A stretch of 64,000 bases of DNA from Balaenoptera acutorostrata (taxonomy: Eukaryota; Chordata; Mammalia; Artiodactyla; Balaenopteridae): the NCBI RefSeq assembly GCF_949987535.1, contig NC_080080.1, forward strand, positions 61,643,006 through 61,707,005, in the 5' to 3' direction. The stretch's first letter is position 1; every line of letters starts with the position of its first letter. The notes below the pieces were generated by a model that had not been told where the DNA came from, made no database searches, and was given only the letters and a program-made list of their open reading frames with translations. The position numbers were made by a program, and so were the translations under genes. Of the stretch, positions 34,244 through 47,436 are shown in pieces.

Positions 34244-34877
34244 TTGTTATTCACAGGAGTTATGTTCTATAAAGTCATTACAAAGTCTGAATTAGCAAAT
34301 ACTGAATCATTTCCCCTAGGGGAAACACAGGATTAGGTTCCTGAGAGCCTCTAGTCACAACATTTTAATCAACCTATCAATACTGTACATAATCTTGTTT
34401 TATGTGTGTTTATCTTTAAAGAGATCTTATTTAATATATATCATTGATTCATTAACGTTAAGCTCACAGCCAACAGCACTATAACTCATGCCCAAATGAA
34501 GCTAATCTAACACACCTATTTTCTCCATAAGGCACAATATAATCCCTTGCATTTAGGAATACTACACAAAACTTCATCACTATGCTTGGGGTCAATTTTA
34601 AATAGCAAAATCACCAACGAAAAGGACAACGTTGTAGAAAATGTGGCACTGAATATATAGTGAAGAGGATACTTGTTTACAGACTGAGATCTGAAATAAG
34701 AAGGAAGTGCTGCCTTGTTCAACTGGGAATATGTACATCGGTGACTCAAATTTTTTTGCTACTCTGTATATGTGCGTGTCTGTGAATGATCAACAAAGTG
34801 CCATGAGGATTGATTTGGGTTACAAGCAAATTTTAGCAAGTAGGTGAATTCACAAATAGAGAATTTGTGAATAATGA
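34244..34877 (+). mobile_element. DNA-transposon fossil (MER104/Kanga-like)
   Basis: A ~630-bp unit whose ends are inverted: TTGTTATTCACA near 34,245 and TGTGAATAATGA near 34,866. The interior 'TCACAGCCAACAGCACTATA' and 'CGGTGACTCAAATTT' is familiar from an ancient mammalian DNA transposon. The family name is a best guess. A 77-codon minus-strand frame inside is not a transposase that I can recognise. Confidence 0.55.
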
Positions 34878-35084
34878 TCAAACGTGTGTGTGTATATACA
34901 CACACATATATAATTTACATTTATATAATTTATCTTTAAATTATTATACTTTATATTTTTTATGTATATTATAATGAGGCATGTAGAAATTGTTACACAC
35001 TTTCCTAAACAAAAGAAGAAAGAAACTTTAGTAAGGGCAATCTCTCCCACACCTCTGCCCCAGCACTCCCAATGCTCCAAGCCC

Positions 35085-35260
35085 TGATTTTCTTTGTTTC
35101 TATAGAACTTAGTATCTTCCATTTATTTGTCTATTTATTAACTCACTCATCTATTTATTCATTTATTTATTGTGTTTATTACTCATTTTCTGTCTTCCTC
35201 TTCTATGTCACAAAGACAGGGACCTTTGTTTTGTTCACTGATAGATCCCAATGGAACAAT
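35085..35260 (+). mobile_element. L2/MIR-like 3' remnant
   Basis: 'CACAAAGACAGGGACCTTTG' and 'TTGTTCACTGATAGATCCCA' match the typical L2 3' region; the neighbouring TTTA-rich DNA is degenerate. Confidence 0.5.
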
Positions 35261-35394
35261 TAGAAAGAAGGAATTAGCTTTAATGTATTTCTCCTACTCA
35301 CCTCTTACTAAAGTTTGAGGCTTATGGTGCTTTGCGCAGAACATAGTAAGATAGGAGCTGTAAAGTAGTGGGAAAAGTATTGAAGAAGTAATTA

Positions 35395-35510
35395 GAGACC
35401 CAGGTCTGACAGCCCCACTTTAATAAATTCTTATCTTGGTAATCTCATCACTCTGAGCCTTGCTTAACTCTACTAAAAAATAGAAGTAATAATTACCCCT
35501 GTGCATATCA
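35395..35510 (+). mobile_element. MIR-type SINE remnant
   Basis: 'AGACCCAGGTCTGACAGCCC', 'TGGTAATCTCATCACTCTGA' and 'GAAGTAATAATTACC' fit a diverged plus-strand MIR. Confidence 0.55.
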
Positions 35511-38469
35511 AGGAATTACCAATTATCAAGTATTAACAAATAAGAGCATACAGCCTTGGAACACTCCAAGTAAACATAAAGTCTTTTTATTTTAGTAGGT
35601 ACTCAAAACCAACTATACAATAAATGATATCAAATTAGAAATTCTTGGATATTTCCATTTTAAGCTCAGCAAAGGTACCTTTTTCTCATATGCCCTTCCC
35701 TACTTTTATCTTACTTTTAGTTTTTAAGCGATGCATATTTTAGTTGTCTGTTGTGATTCTCCACCATTCTGCACAAGATTCTAACAATTTCAGATATTAT
35801 GCTAAAAAAATAGTCAAAATCAAGAAAATAAGCTAACAAAGATACCAAGGTAACAAGATACTAATTGTCTGAAAAAAAGAATAACTCAGGAAAAAACAAG
35901 ATATTGAATAATGTATTGATTCACTTTAACTAGTACTTTAGTTCCTTGCATTAAATGCACTAGAAGAAATCAAAACATGCATTTTCTATATAATCTTCTA
36001 TAATACAAATGTGGATGCACAGGGGGAAAAAAGTGAAATCTCTTTATGGAATCAAGGACAGTACTGTTAATTTCTCTCTTTTTATGATGGGATTGTTTTT
36101 CTCATGAGATTTTGTCAGGCCCTTGAAATTGGTGTCACTTTTGATTAATTCTTTTTGTACTGTGATGACAGCTAATGGAATGATTTGAAAGCTATTTGCT
36201 TTACAAAAAAGATCCAATATAGCTGCCTTTTGTGCCCATTCTTAAAGCTTTTACTTCTTTTTCTTGAAATAATTAGTAAAAGAGGAGAAAGATTGCTGTA
36301 ATTACTAAACATTATAAACTATATCTGGGTGCCTGACATTCACAGGAGCTGTCATTAAAATTAGATCACTTGTCTCACTTTAAGGAAATGTTACTTCTTA
36401 CTATGTTGATGATATAATCTGAAAAATATCTTGACAGGATACTAATTCTGAAAACAGAATAAAGGCCCTTCAATACATACTTATTTTTTCCTTACTCAGA
36501 AATCTATAAGGTGATTAAAGTTGTGCCTTCAAGTATATCAAGGCCTTATGATTGGCATTGTAAAAATGGATCAAAGCCATCAATTATTTCATAAGAACCA
36601 CCAGAGTTCAAGGATAATAATTATAAATCAATTTTAAAGACAGATCAAAAGTAAAAGGTAAGAATAGCCTTTCAATCCTGGTCAAGTAATCGACTGATTT
36701 GCATTAGGGGCAAGACTGAGTAAAAGCTTTTAATATGCACAATGATTTCAAGTATTTCTTTTTCCCTGTTAAAGTTAACACTTGTATACTCCAACATTTT
36801 TTCATTAGTCCCTTGTTTGTTGGTATTATAGTAAATACTATCATATATAGAGTCATTTTCTCCTGATGACATAGCAATATTCTTATATTGCCAATAAATG
36901 CATGAATTTTTGTTAATAAATGTGATCAAAATACTGTCATATGCAGATAACAGAAATACTTCAGAGACAAAGGGAAAAATAAGTAGCATGAGAAATAAAG
37001 CCTTAAGTCAAAACATTATCAATGAAAATCCAGATTATTCCTCCAGACACAGAAATATGTAACTACCTAAATTACAATCTGAAAGGACCAAAGATCTTAA
37101 ATTACCTTAATTAAACATTCTACAGTGGCAAGAAAATTCAAAAGCTATACAAATGTAAATGTTTTTAATTTGTTGAATAATTAAATGGTCTTTAACAACA
37201 AAATGTTATGTTATGCATCTTTTATTTCCTTGCTATGTAGGGTACATAATTATGGTAGCTATGAAAACCAACAATAAAAATATTTGAAATTAATGGTACC
37301 TAAAGTTATGCTTGGAAATTAATGCTCTTCCCCGCCCTGAAACAACAAAGTTGATTCTATTAAATGTGATAAATGAAATGTAAATTAAAATTTTAATAAG
37401 GTGCTTGTTAATCCATTTGTTCACAGCTAACTTGAACTCAGTTAAATTAGCTTCTTATTATGAGCACTAGAGATATGATTTCTTCTAAATCTCAAGGGCA
37501 AATAAGTGTTAGAGGACTGCTTGTCCCATGATAGCTCCATAAATTGTTATTAAAATTATTCACTAGATAGTTTTTCTGTGATGCATTTCATTTAGAAAAT
37601 CAAAACTGTGTTGTTAAAGAGAGCAAAAGCCCTCCAACAGCAATCACAACACCAGATACAAAGGCAAAATAAAACTACATATGAGCTATTCTGGGATTTT
37701 TATCATTGCCTTGACATTTTATCTCCATGAATTGAAGAAAATAGTCTTCAAATAATTGTAAAATATTACTCGGTTTCTGAGGCACATGGTTACTCCTGGA
37801 AAGTTTGTAAAATTTTTAATATTTGTTAAATGTTCTTTTTAATCTCCAGGATAGAGTTTCTCAACTTTGGGCAACTACAGACAGATTATCTAGTTAATGC
37901 AGTGTGTCTAGTGTAAATAATAATATCAACTTTAGGTTAAATTTTTTAAATAATTCATCATTAAAAGCAAAAATTAAACAATGATTAAAATTCATAATAA
38001 TAATTAATTTTCCATGAGAGAGGAGAGAGATATTTTTTACAGTGTTTACCAAGAAGGCTAGTCTGAGGCTAGATCGTTACTAAGACCATCACTAAGTAGA
38101 GTCCAATCAGCTGGTTTTACTTCTTACCCTTTATTTCTACAACATGGGAAAGCCTATGTTATAACTGTAGATCTTCTAAGATAGCAATATGCACTTGGTT
38201 GTTCTCCCAGGCAAATCTTAACACTCAAATCAAGCATGTACATGAGCTCTTCAACAAATAAAGCCAGTATTGTGTTTCATGAGATGCCAAGTTAACAATT
38301 ATTCTACCCATGTACGTGGAAAGGGTATGAGTTTCTAGCACTCCTGGAAATAAGGTGGTAAAAACTGCAGAAAATGCAAATTAAAAAAAAATAAGCTACA
38401 GTTTACAATGATAGTAGCTAAATGCTACTTAAGAACTAACGGTTTTTAAGCATATTTACCACATTTGAA
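35511..38469. other. repeat-poor block, possible conserved non-coding DNA
   Basis: Nearly 3 kb without any SINE, LINE, LTR or microsatellite that I can see, which is unusual for this window. AT-rich with many TAAT/ATTA motifs, for example around 36,230-36,420 and 37,370-37,620. The 105-codon minus-strand frame (36,672-36,989) has no recognisable domain. Whether it is conserved cannot be judged from one sequence. Confidence 0.4.
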
Positions 38470-40035
38470 AATAATTATGGAACCTGGAATATCCAAAGCA
38501 AAGCAATCTTGATAAAGAAAAACAAAGTTAGAAGATTTGCACATCATTTCAGAAGTTATTACAAAGCTACAGCAATCGACAGTGTACTAGCATAAGGACA
38601 GATACACAGATCAATCAAATAAGATTAAGAGTCCAGAACTGAATCCGTATGTCTATGGTCAATTGATTTCTAACAAGGGTGTCAAGACGATTCAATGGAG
38701 ACAGAAGAATTTTTTCAACAAATGGCTCTGGGACACTAGAATAACTTAGAATGGATCATAGATTTAATGTAAGAACTAAACTTATAAAACTCTTGGAAAA
38801 AATCATAGATGTAAATATTTGTAAACAGATTAGGCAATGCATTCTTAGAAATAATACCAAAAGCACAATGGACAAAAGAAAATACAGATAACCTGGGCAC
38901 GCAGGACAGCTGGTCCTCGAGTATCATGGAGCTCTCACAGCAGCCCTGAATTGGTTTCCTTCAGCTCTCTTTTTACAGAAGTGAATAAACTTCTATCTTG
39001 CTTGAAAAAAAAACATATAGATAGATAACCTGGAATGCATCAAATTTAGAAAAGTTTTTGCTTTAAAGGACACCATAAGAAAATGAAATGACAACTCATA
39101 GAATGGGACAAAATATTTACAACTATATATCTGACAAGCAATTTGTATCTAGAATATATAAGGAACTCATAACTTGACAATAAAAAGACAACTTAATTTA
39201 AAAACTGGACACAAGATTTGAGTAGATATTTCCCCAAAGAAGCTATACAAATGTCCAATAAGTATATGAAAAATCTTCAACATCAATAATCATTAGGGAA
39301 ATACGCATCAAAGCCACAATGAGATATCACTTCTAGGATGATTAAAATAAAAAAGGTAGATAATAACAAATGGTGGTGAGTATGAGGAGAAATTGGGATC
39401 CTCATTCATTGTTGGTTGAATTATAAAATGTTGCAGCCACTTCAAAAAACATTTGACAGTTTCTAAAAATGTTAAACATAGAGTTATCATATGACCCAGC
39501 AGTTCTATTCCTAGCTATGTAACCAAGAAAAATTAAAATATATGTCTACACAAATGTTCAGAGCAACATTAGTCATAGTAACCAAAACAGTGGAAACAAC
39601 CTAAATGTCTAATTACTGATGAATGGATAAACAAATATTCATTCAGTGGAATATTATTCAAGTGTTAAAATAAATGAAGTACAGACATATGCTAAAACAT
39701 GGGTGAATTTTGAAAGCATATGTTAAATGAAAGAAGACAGTTAGTTAACAAAAGACCACATGTTCCAGTTTTCATTTTTGTGAAATGTCCAGAATAAGTA
39801 AATCAATTGAAACAGAAAATATAATAGTGGTTGCCAGAAGCTGAGTGGAGGAGAAAATGGAGAAAAACTGCTAATGGGAATAAAGTCTCTTTTCGGGATG
39901 ATGAAATATTCTAAAATTAGTGATGAAGATAGATCAACTTTGAAAATATACTAAAAATGGCTGAAGTGTATATTTTTAAAGAGTGAATTTTATATGTAAC
40001 ATATGTCAGTAAAGCTGTTATTTAAAAAACAATTG
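38470..40035 (+). mobile_element. old L1 LINE, ORF2 end and 3' UTR
   Basis: Recognisable decayed ORF2 C-terminal region: 'CTACAGCAATCGACAGTG', 'AAATGGCTCTGGGACACTAG', 'TAAAGGACACCATAAGAAAA', 'AATCATTAGGGAAATACG', 'TCATATGACCCAGCAGTTCT' and 'GGATAAACAAATATTCATTC'. It ends with the old L1 3' terminus 'GTCAGTAAAGCTGTTATTTAAAAA'. Stops in all frames. Interrupted at 38,897-39,022 by a transcript-derived insertion. Confidence 0.88.
38897..39022 (+). mobile_element. retro-inserted 3' end of an unidentified transcript
   Basis: The segment interrupts L1 ORF2 homology and has the marks of an L1-mediated insertion. There is an 11-bp perfect TSD AGATAACCTGG at 38,886-38,896 and 39,023-39,033, an AATAAA at about 38,984-38,989, and an A-tail starting about 14 nt further on. 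The ~107 bp body matches no repeat I know. It could be the 3' UTR of a cellular mRNA (5'-truncated processed pseudogene) or the R-region of an LTR transcript. Confidence 0.75.
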
Positions 40036-41735
40036 GTAAATATTATGGAGTTGTGTATAAATCATAATAAATCTAGCATAAGGCCCCTTTGTATTTTATC
40101 TAAAAGTAAGTACTTTTAGTGGTAGGGACCATTTGTTTTCAAATCCTCAAGGCACAGTGATATGAATTACTTACTTGAGGCTATTAGTCCATATTTCATT
40201 AGAATTGTAGAATAAATGAAGAATGCTTTTAAGTAACATAAGACACGTTCAGGTTATACTAGGTTTGGGGAGAAGAATTCAAAGAAAAGTTGTGGCAAAC
40301 TGAAAGAAATCTGTTTCATGACTGTAAATAGTGATACCGTGGAGTTGAACAGGAAGGTAGTCAGCAGCTTCAAAATCTACATGAAATGGAATGAAAAAGT
40401 CAAATGGTTTTGTCAAGATTCTGGAATCATAAAAAATAATTGCCAAGTATGTATAAGAACAATGACACGAAAGCGATGTGGTCTTATAAAGGCTGGAGTC
40501 ATATCAAAAGCTAATTTCTTCAGAAGTTAGCTGATATGATGAAAATAGCTCCCAAATAATTATGGAGAGAGAGAGGCTATGGTGGAAGACTAATAAAAGT
40601 GGAAAAGAAATGATAGTGTTAGAAAGTATCCAGTGATTCATACAAAACAAAAAGATAAGGGATTCAAAAGTAATACAATCTCTGATGACAACTAAATATG
40701 CTGAAAGTTTAAATTATCTGGCATTATATTGTTTTATTGAAGAAAAGGTAACAGATATTTCTCACAGATATCCCTAATATGTATAGATGTAAGTTTTAAA
40801 ATTGAAAGTTACTAATGGAAAAATACACCCTGAGAAAATAAAACTAAGCAAAATAAAAATATAACTCCAGATGAGCATTTGAAATGGGGAAGAAGAGTAA
40901 CATAATATTTTGAGGATGGTATTTTGAGTTTGTATTAAAAATCTTTGTAGTAGAAGCAGATTTGGAGAGATTATAAGAAGAGAGAATAAAAAGAAAAATA
41001 TGACTGTGAGAGTGTATCATCATTTTCTGTAGCCAAATAGATGCAATGAAATGGTACATCTCTGACGACTTTACAAAACGTACAGAGGCAAGATGGCAAA
41101 ATACAGCCAAAGTATAGGGATATGGAAGATTTCAACTTCTTAGTTATCAGCTGGAATTTCTATTGGTTATCAGTGAAGCAATTTAAAACCTTACTTACCT
41201 TGCTAACAATTTCATCTGCCCAAAGATAAAGAAAGTAGATAAAACAGGTGGGATGGAAGGTACTCTTGGGGAAATATTTCTTACCAATGGGGGAAATTGG
41301 GTGGAAAAGCAGAAGTGACTGAAACCTGGGGCGAAGGTTACCACGTCATCTCAAAGAAGAGTTTTGAGCAGAATCACATGTGACACTCTTTCTAGTACCA
41401 TTGAAGACAAAACTGCTTCTGTCTTTTTTTTTTTTTTTTTTTAATCTATGTATCATTTCTTTTGTTGCGTTGGTATCTTTCATGAATGGGAATTGGAAAA
41501 AAATCTTTTAAGAGAAGTCCCATCCATGGATGGATGGGGGGAAGAGAAAAGAATGGAAGAAAGGAAGTGAAAAATAATTATGTTTATCTAAGAAGATAAT
41601 TTAAAATCAACAAAGTTTTTAATGAGAAAAACTAAAATATTTATATCTTAAAATAACAGGTATAAAATGCTCAAATAATAGCTGATTAATTTGTTTTCAG
41701 TAGATTGACATAAAAATTTTTAACAGTTAAAGAAA
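40036..41735. other. no recognisable feature
   Basis: About 1.7 kb, AT-rich. T-run at 41,427-41,443. Frames of 70-88 codons have no family resemblance. Confidence 0.45.
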
Positions 41736-41745
41736 CCTTAGTCTA

Positions 41746-42055
41746 GGGCTTCCCTGGTGGCGCAGTGGTTAAGAATCTGCCTGCCAATGCAGGGGACACA
41801 GGTTCGAGCCCTGGTCCGAGAAGATACCGCAGGCCGCGGAGCAACTAAGTCCGTGCACCACAACTACTGAGCCTGCATGCCACAACTACTGAAGCCCGCG
41901 TGCCTAGAGCCTGTTCTCCACAACAAGAGAAGCCACCACAATGAGAAGCCCGCACACCGCAGCGAAGAGTAGCCCCCACTCCACACAACTAGAGAAAGCC
42001 TGCACACAGCATCGAAGAACCAATGCAGCCAAAAATTTAAAAAAACAGAAAAAAC
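41746..42055 (+). mobile_element. CHR SINE, long type
   Basis: Complete copy with the additional 'GCCACAACTACTGAAGCC' block; box B GGTTCGAGCCC intact. TSD CCTTAGTCTA at 41,736-41,745 and 42,056-42,065. Tail AAAAATTTAAAAAAACAG. Confidence 0.96.
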
Positions 42056-42065
42056 CCTTAGTCTA

Positions 42066-44270
42066 TGTTAGACTTAATGAGAATTTGATTAACAAAAGTA
42101 GACTAAAACACCTTAAGATGTCACTAAGCGCCATATGGAATGTTTGAGACATTTGTGTGATTCTGAAACAGCGTGTCTCACCTGATTCGTCCATGTTGAG
42201 ACTATCTGAACAATTGATTATATTTAGTACAATCTACTTTAATAACAAAATATAAGCTCCACATTCTCAAATTCTCATTCTCGTCTTCTTCACTTACATG
42301 ATAAATCTATCACTTCTTTGCCTTTTTCATGAAATAAAAGGGCCAATAATAAGGAATTGGGCTGAAATACTTCATAATATTTAAAAAGTATTCAGGTGTT
42401 TGCCATCCAAACCAAGGTCTGGTAGGATTACTGAATGATGAAATATTAATATTATATGGCTGTTATTAAATGCAAATTTTCTCATAAATAATACACATTT
42501 AAACATTTATAAGAAAAAATTTTTTTCCAGTTTTGTTAGGGTTTGAGGTAGGGGACAAATGAAGCAAGAGCTCTTTAGGAATATTTATTTTTCTGAGTAG
42601 GGTGTCCATTTGACAAACAGATAAACATAGGGTCTGGGTCTAGATTAGAACTCGAGTTCTTTCTGTTCAAACCACTGGGATGTGTTATTGTAATATATTC
42701 ACTGCCAAGAGATACACTACAGTGCAAATGATGGAGTTTATCATATACAGAAAAACTGACTTCCCATCAGCTGCATATTACGAAAAGAAAAATTGTAATG
42801 AGAATCAGTGTCAAAATGTGAAATAGCATGAAATATATTCATCATTCACATATGAAAAGGAAAGAGTATCACCTGCCCATTGTGGACACTTAAAGGTAAA
42901 TTAACAATGAGTAAAAGGGTGGTGAGACCTCCAATTTGGTTGACAACGTTTACATTAACATTGTGCTACATTTATTGCTTACTTTTTTAACTTTAATAAG
43001 ATTCAGAAAACGGTTGCAATGAGGCAATGAGGTGTAGAGTAGTCTTGGCCAAAAAGCAGTAATTACAATACAGCATAGGTCAAAAAGCCACAGGCTAGTC
43101 TAGTTCAAATTACTATTCATCCAATCCTGGTTAAATCTAGTATTACAACTAAAAAGAAGAATCTAAGTATTTATAAATATTTATGCATTTTGTATTGACA
43201 GTTTAGACATTTTTCTTCTTTTTTTTTAAGACAAAAAAATAAAAGTCTTCAAAACACCTTCACAGAAATGGAGAGAGATATATACTCTTTATCCATCTTG
43301 TCACAATGGAATATAAACTTAATGTTATTAATTATTAACAAACTATATACCAAAATCAATAAAATCTCTATTAGAAAAACCAGTGAATACTTCAAATGAG
43401 CTCATCCATATCCCTAAGGTTATAGGAAATGTTTTCAAGAAAAAAATAGAACATTGGAGTATTACTGTTTTATCTGATTTTCTGCATATCCATGTTAAGA
43501 TATAAACAGACGACAAATTTAAGATTTTAACATATAATTTGCAGGGCAGGATACAAGCGTGAGGTTCTTCTACTAGACAGAAACCACCTTCACTTATGTT
43601 TTTGCTACTCACAGTCTTAACCAAATGGGGAAAATCACTTTCTGTACTAAATTGCAGAAAGTCAGATTATCCCCAAAAGTTTTAATTGTTAATTTTTTAA
43701 TGTTTTGTTTCTTCAAAATCCTACTTTTATTTAAGTGTATCCAGATTACATATAAAAACTATCAAACTTCTAAAACCTATCAGCAACGCAGAGTGAAGGA
43801 ATAAAATAGCTTGTTAAATAGAGTTTGAGGTGATTTACCAAACTGCAGTCTACAAAAACTGAATCTTGTAATTTTTTAATTATGCTAGAAAATTTCTAGA
43901 AACAAGGAACTAAGACACAACTAATGTCTTCTCATATATAAAAACCTCTAATGTGAAAGAAGCAGTGAAAAAAAAGCTCTATTGCCTCAGAAACAAGTCT
44001 GATCCATCTGGTAGAATTTCAAAAGGGTAGATTTTCACCCACGACAAGAAAAGAAAGTTTTAATAATAAAACATGTCTATTTATTTGACTGAGGTTAGTC
44101 ATGTTCTCTTTCAACTGAGGTAGTCATTAAAAACATGACAGCTGTCTATCAGGATTGCTATAGAAAATAGTTTCTTTTTAACAGTTGAGGTCGAAAAAGA
44201 ACCACTAATGTCCCTTAAAATTCTGAATCCCGTGGTTTAAAGATAACACCTGTAGGAAAATTGTTACCTG
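42066..44270. other. no recognisable feature
   Basis: About 2.2 kb of AT-rich DNA without identifiable repeats or genes. A 93-codon minus-strand frame (43,343-43,624) shows nothing recognisable. Confidence 0.45.
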
Positions 44271-44322
44271 TTTTTTCTTTTTTTTTTTCTTTCTTTCTTT
44301 TCTTTCTTTTTCTTTCCTTTTT
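44271..44322. repeat. TTTC-rich microsatellite
   Basis: Pure pyrimidine run of T, TTTC and TTTTC units, a candidate for triplex-forming DNA. Confidence 0.9.
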
Positions 44323-44425
44323 GGAATTAAGAAAAATTGAGTAAAGGGGTATCCTTGATAACTAGGAATACCTTGTAAATGATTAAAGTACATTTGGAAT
44401 GGTTTAAAAATTTAAGGAAAAAAAA

Positions 44426-44965
44426 AACAGCATTAGCCAGCATGTGGGGAATTGAGATTTTCATGTAATATTGATGGGAAAGTAAATTATTATCAAGGTT
44501 CTACTGGATCCTAGGGTTGTATGTAAGCATTTCTGGGCACAACAAGAGCATTCCCAGGAATTCTCTCCTAAAGAGATATCACACAAACTTATCTCAAAGT
44601 TATGCATTGGAGAATGTTCATGTTAGTCTTATTTACAATGGCTGTAAGTTTTAACTTAACGTTAACTGATAATTAAATAAATTATACTATATTAAATAAA
44701 TTATAGTATGTAGACTATCAGGCAGTCATTAAAATTAATGATGTAAAACTATTTTATTTACACAAAAGGATAAGAATGTCCATCTATGTAAAACAAATCT
44801 CTCTGTGATCAAACACACATCAATACACATAACACCCACAGACACACATTTAGACTCATGGTTAAATATGGGTGCTGATTTTTATGTTTTTCCCTACACT
44901 TTTCTGTATTGGTAACTCTGTTAAAAGGACATGTATTGTTTGCAATAAATAATTATTGAATTATT
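44426..44965 (+). mobile_element. old L1-lineage 3' remnant
   Basis: 'GCATGTGGGGAATTGAGATT', 'TCTCCTAAAGAGATATCACA', 'GTCTTATTTACAATGGCTGT' and 'CAGGCAGTCATTAAAATTAA' correspond to the 3' ORF2/UTR of an ancient L1M/HAL1-type element. Confidence 0.55.
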
Positions 44966-45184
44966 GTTATGAATTGTTTAAAAATTTCATGACAGTTTAT
45001 CTTATGGGAAGAGGATCTAGAAAAAAAAGAATACAGAAAATAGCATTTACTGATATAGTGAAAATCAGCATTCAAGATTAATACACAAAGATCAATTGTA
45101 TTGTTATATATGAGCAAGATATAACCTGAAAATGAAATTGAGAGGAAAATTCCAATCATAATAACATCACAAAGAATAAAATCC

Positions 45185-45310
45185 TCGAGAATATATTTAA
45201 CAAATTAAATAAATATTTAGTGAGTTCCTACTGTATCCTAGGCCCTGATACACAAGGCAGATCAAACAGATAAAGTCCCTGCCCTCACGGAGCTTCTATG
45301 CAGGTGGTTT
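45185..45310 (-). mobile_element. L2 LINE 3' remnant
   Basis: 'TAAATATTTAGTGAGTTCCTACTG' (split motif), 'CCTAGGCCCTGATACACAAG' and 'CCCTGCCCTCACGGAGCTTC' are classical reverse-oriented L2 3' sequence. Confidence 0.8.
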
Positions 45311-45448
45311 ACATTTTTAAAATATTTCAGATAATGTTGCAATGCATTTAATTTATAAGTAATTTTGTATGCCTAAACAAATGTTCTGTTAGATGGTTTT
45401 CTAGAATCGCTATATTATAGAGCATGCAAGTTTTAAAATTGTCATCAA

Positions 45449-45798
45449 GGGACTTCCCTGGTGGTCCAGTGGTTAAGACTTTGCCTTCCAGTGCAGGGGG
45501 GTGCGGGTTTGACCCCTGGTCCGGGAGCTAGGATCCAACATGCCTCATTATTCACAAAAAAAACAAAAAACATAAAACAGAAGCAATATTGTAACAAATT
45601 CAATAAAGACTTTAAAAATGTCTTTTAAAAAAAAAGACATCAAAAAAAATCCACATCAAAAAAGTCCACATTTTTTATAATATAAATAAAATATATATAA
45701 TTTTATATATATATATTAAAGATATATTTATATATATTATATATATATTATATATATTATATATATAATTTTATAATATAAATCAGAAATAGATAAAT
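45449..45798 (+). mobile_element. CHR-type SINE with AT-expanded tail
   Basis: Older CHR copy starting GGGACTTCCCTGGTGGTCCA. It has the 3' domain 'CAGAAGCAATATTGTAACAA', 'ATTCAATAAAGACTTTAAAA', then an A-rich tail and a long TA/ATAT microsatellite (about 45,676-45,780). A perfect 14-bp TSD AAAATTGTCATCAA at 45,435-45,448 and 45,799-45,812 shows that the whole AT tract arose within the inserted element. Confidence 0.93.
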
Positions 45799-45812
45799 AA
45801 AATTGTCATCAA

Positions 45813-47433
45813 TATGGCTAACTGCCCTGTGAAAACATGTAACAATAACACTCCTTCTCACAGTCTTTGAGAGAGGACTAACATTTTAAACAATAGAAAA
45901 CAGCATACATCTCTACTTAAATCGAATGATTCTTCAATAGTTCAAATTTTGGAGTAAAATTGATATTAAAGGGAATGATGTATCATCTTAATTTAAAGAA
46001 AGAATTTTTTTAAAAAACCCTGAACTACAAGTAGTATTCAAATAAAATAGTCTAAGAAGTAAAGATCTTCCTTGTTTAAAGCTAGAAATTACTGCATTTG
46101 CTACTGAATTTTCCAGGAATCATACTTCATGTATAAAATGAGAAGGGTTGAGTCATATTTCTTTTCAAAACTGAATCAAGTTAAAAAGCTAAATCAGATC
46201 GTTAAAAGAAAACCGCCCACCAAAAAGGAAATTGCCTTCCTTCACTTGAAAATATAACAGTATGTTACCTCATTAAAATGCCAATATGTAAGGTATATGT
46301 GGTTGGTACAGAAGAAATAAAAACCCTTGTCAACCCTGAGGTTAGCAGGCTTTGTAAAGTGACGTAGACTAGAAGCAGAGGATTATTTAGTGCACTAAAA
46401 GGTAAAAGGAAGGCCATCAAAAATAAAACCTCCCTGATAAGCATGAATCAAATTCCCAACTTAACATACACATTCACAATCAAGCAAGCTTCAAAATGTG
46501 CGAGAAAAAATCAAAGTCCAATACAGAGAAATCTGTAAATACTTATTCCAACATCAAGTATATGACACATAATATTACTTAAGTCCCCAAAGATTTGGTT
46601 TAATATATTTTCCTATATTAGTGCTTGTAAATATAGGGGAAAGTAATGTGTTTTCATATTGCTTTTGGAATTATTCCCAATTACTACACAGTGATTTTTT
46701 TTGTGTTCTAGAAACTATCTTTAAAATACATGCACCCTGGAGTTATTATTCCAACAATTATTCTTACAAGATTTCTTTAAAATATGAAAAAAATTGAAAG
46801 TGTTTTGTGTAGGTAGTACATAAAAATTAACTGACATTACTGTTAACAACTATTTTAAAAACAAACCAAGAAGCAGACTTCTCCCCACCACCCATTTCAT
46901 CTGGTATCTACATAAGAGTAAAAGAAGTGGTTAACACAGAGAACACAAAATAGCCTAGTGATCTATCGTTTTTTTTTTTTTTTTAACCAAAGAACAGATG
47001 TAACTAGTCCAAGAAGTTATATGTTGCCACTGTCTATGTATCCTCTATATTTTGGTGTTAATAGAAGTTGGTCCCTCTAAGCTTCTACTTATCAACTTAT
47101 TACTATATTACCAATCTCCCACTGTATTACTCCACTTCCTGATCTCTACTTCTGTACATTCTCTCCTACATTAAGTTTTAAACCAAAAATTATTTCTCTC
47201 TTCATCAATGGGCATTAGCCTTTTAAAGTAGAAAAAACACTGGGACTGGGGTAAAGACTTAAATTTTAACTTTGTCTGCCTCTAGGAACCTATGAACAAG
47301 GGATAAATCTTCAATGTGTATTGATTTCCTCATCAATACAATATGGTCCCCACCTGGACTAACCTATTTCTCTGAACAGATTGTGAAGACAAATTGATAT
47401 ACTTTATACAAATGAATGCTCTTTGAAAAAAAA

Positions 47434-47436
<3 letters not shown>
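45813..47436. other. no recognisable feature
   Basis: About 1.6 kb of AT-rich DNA; T-run at 46,969-46,984. No gene or repeat family recognised. Confidence 0.5.
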
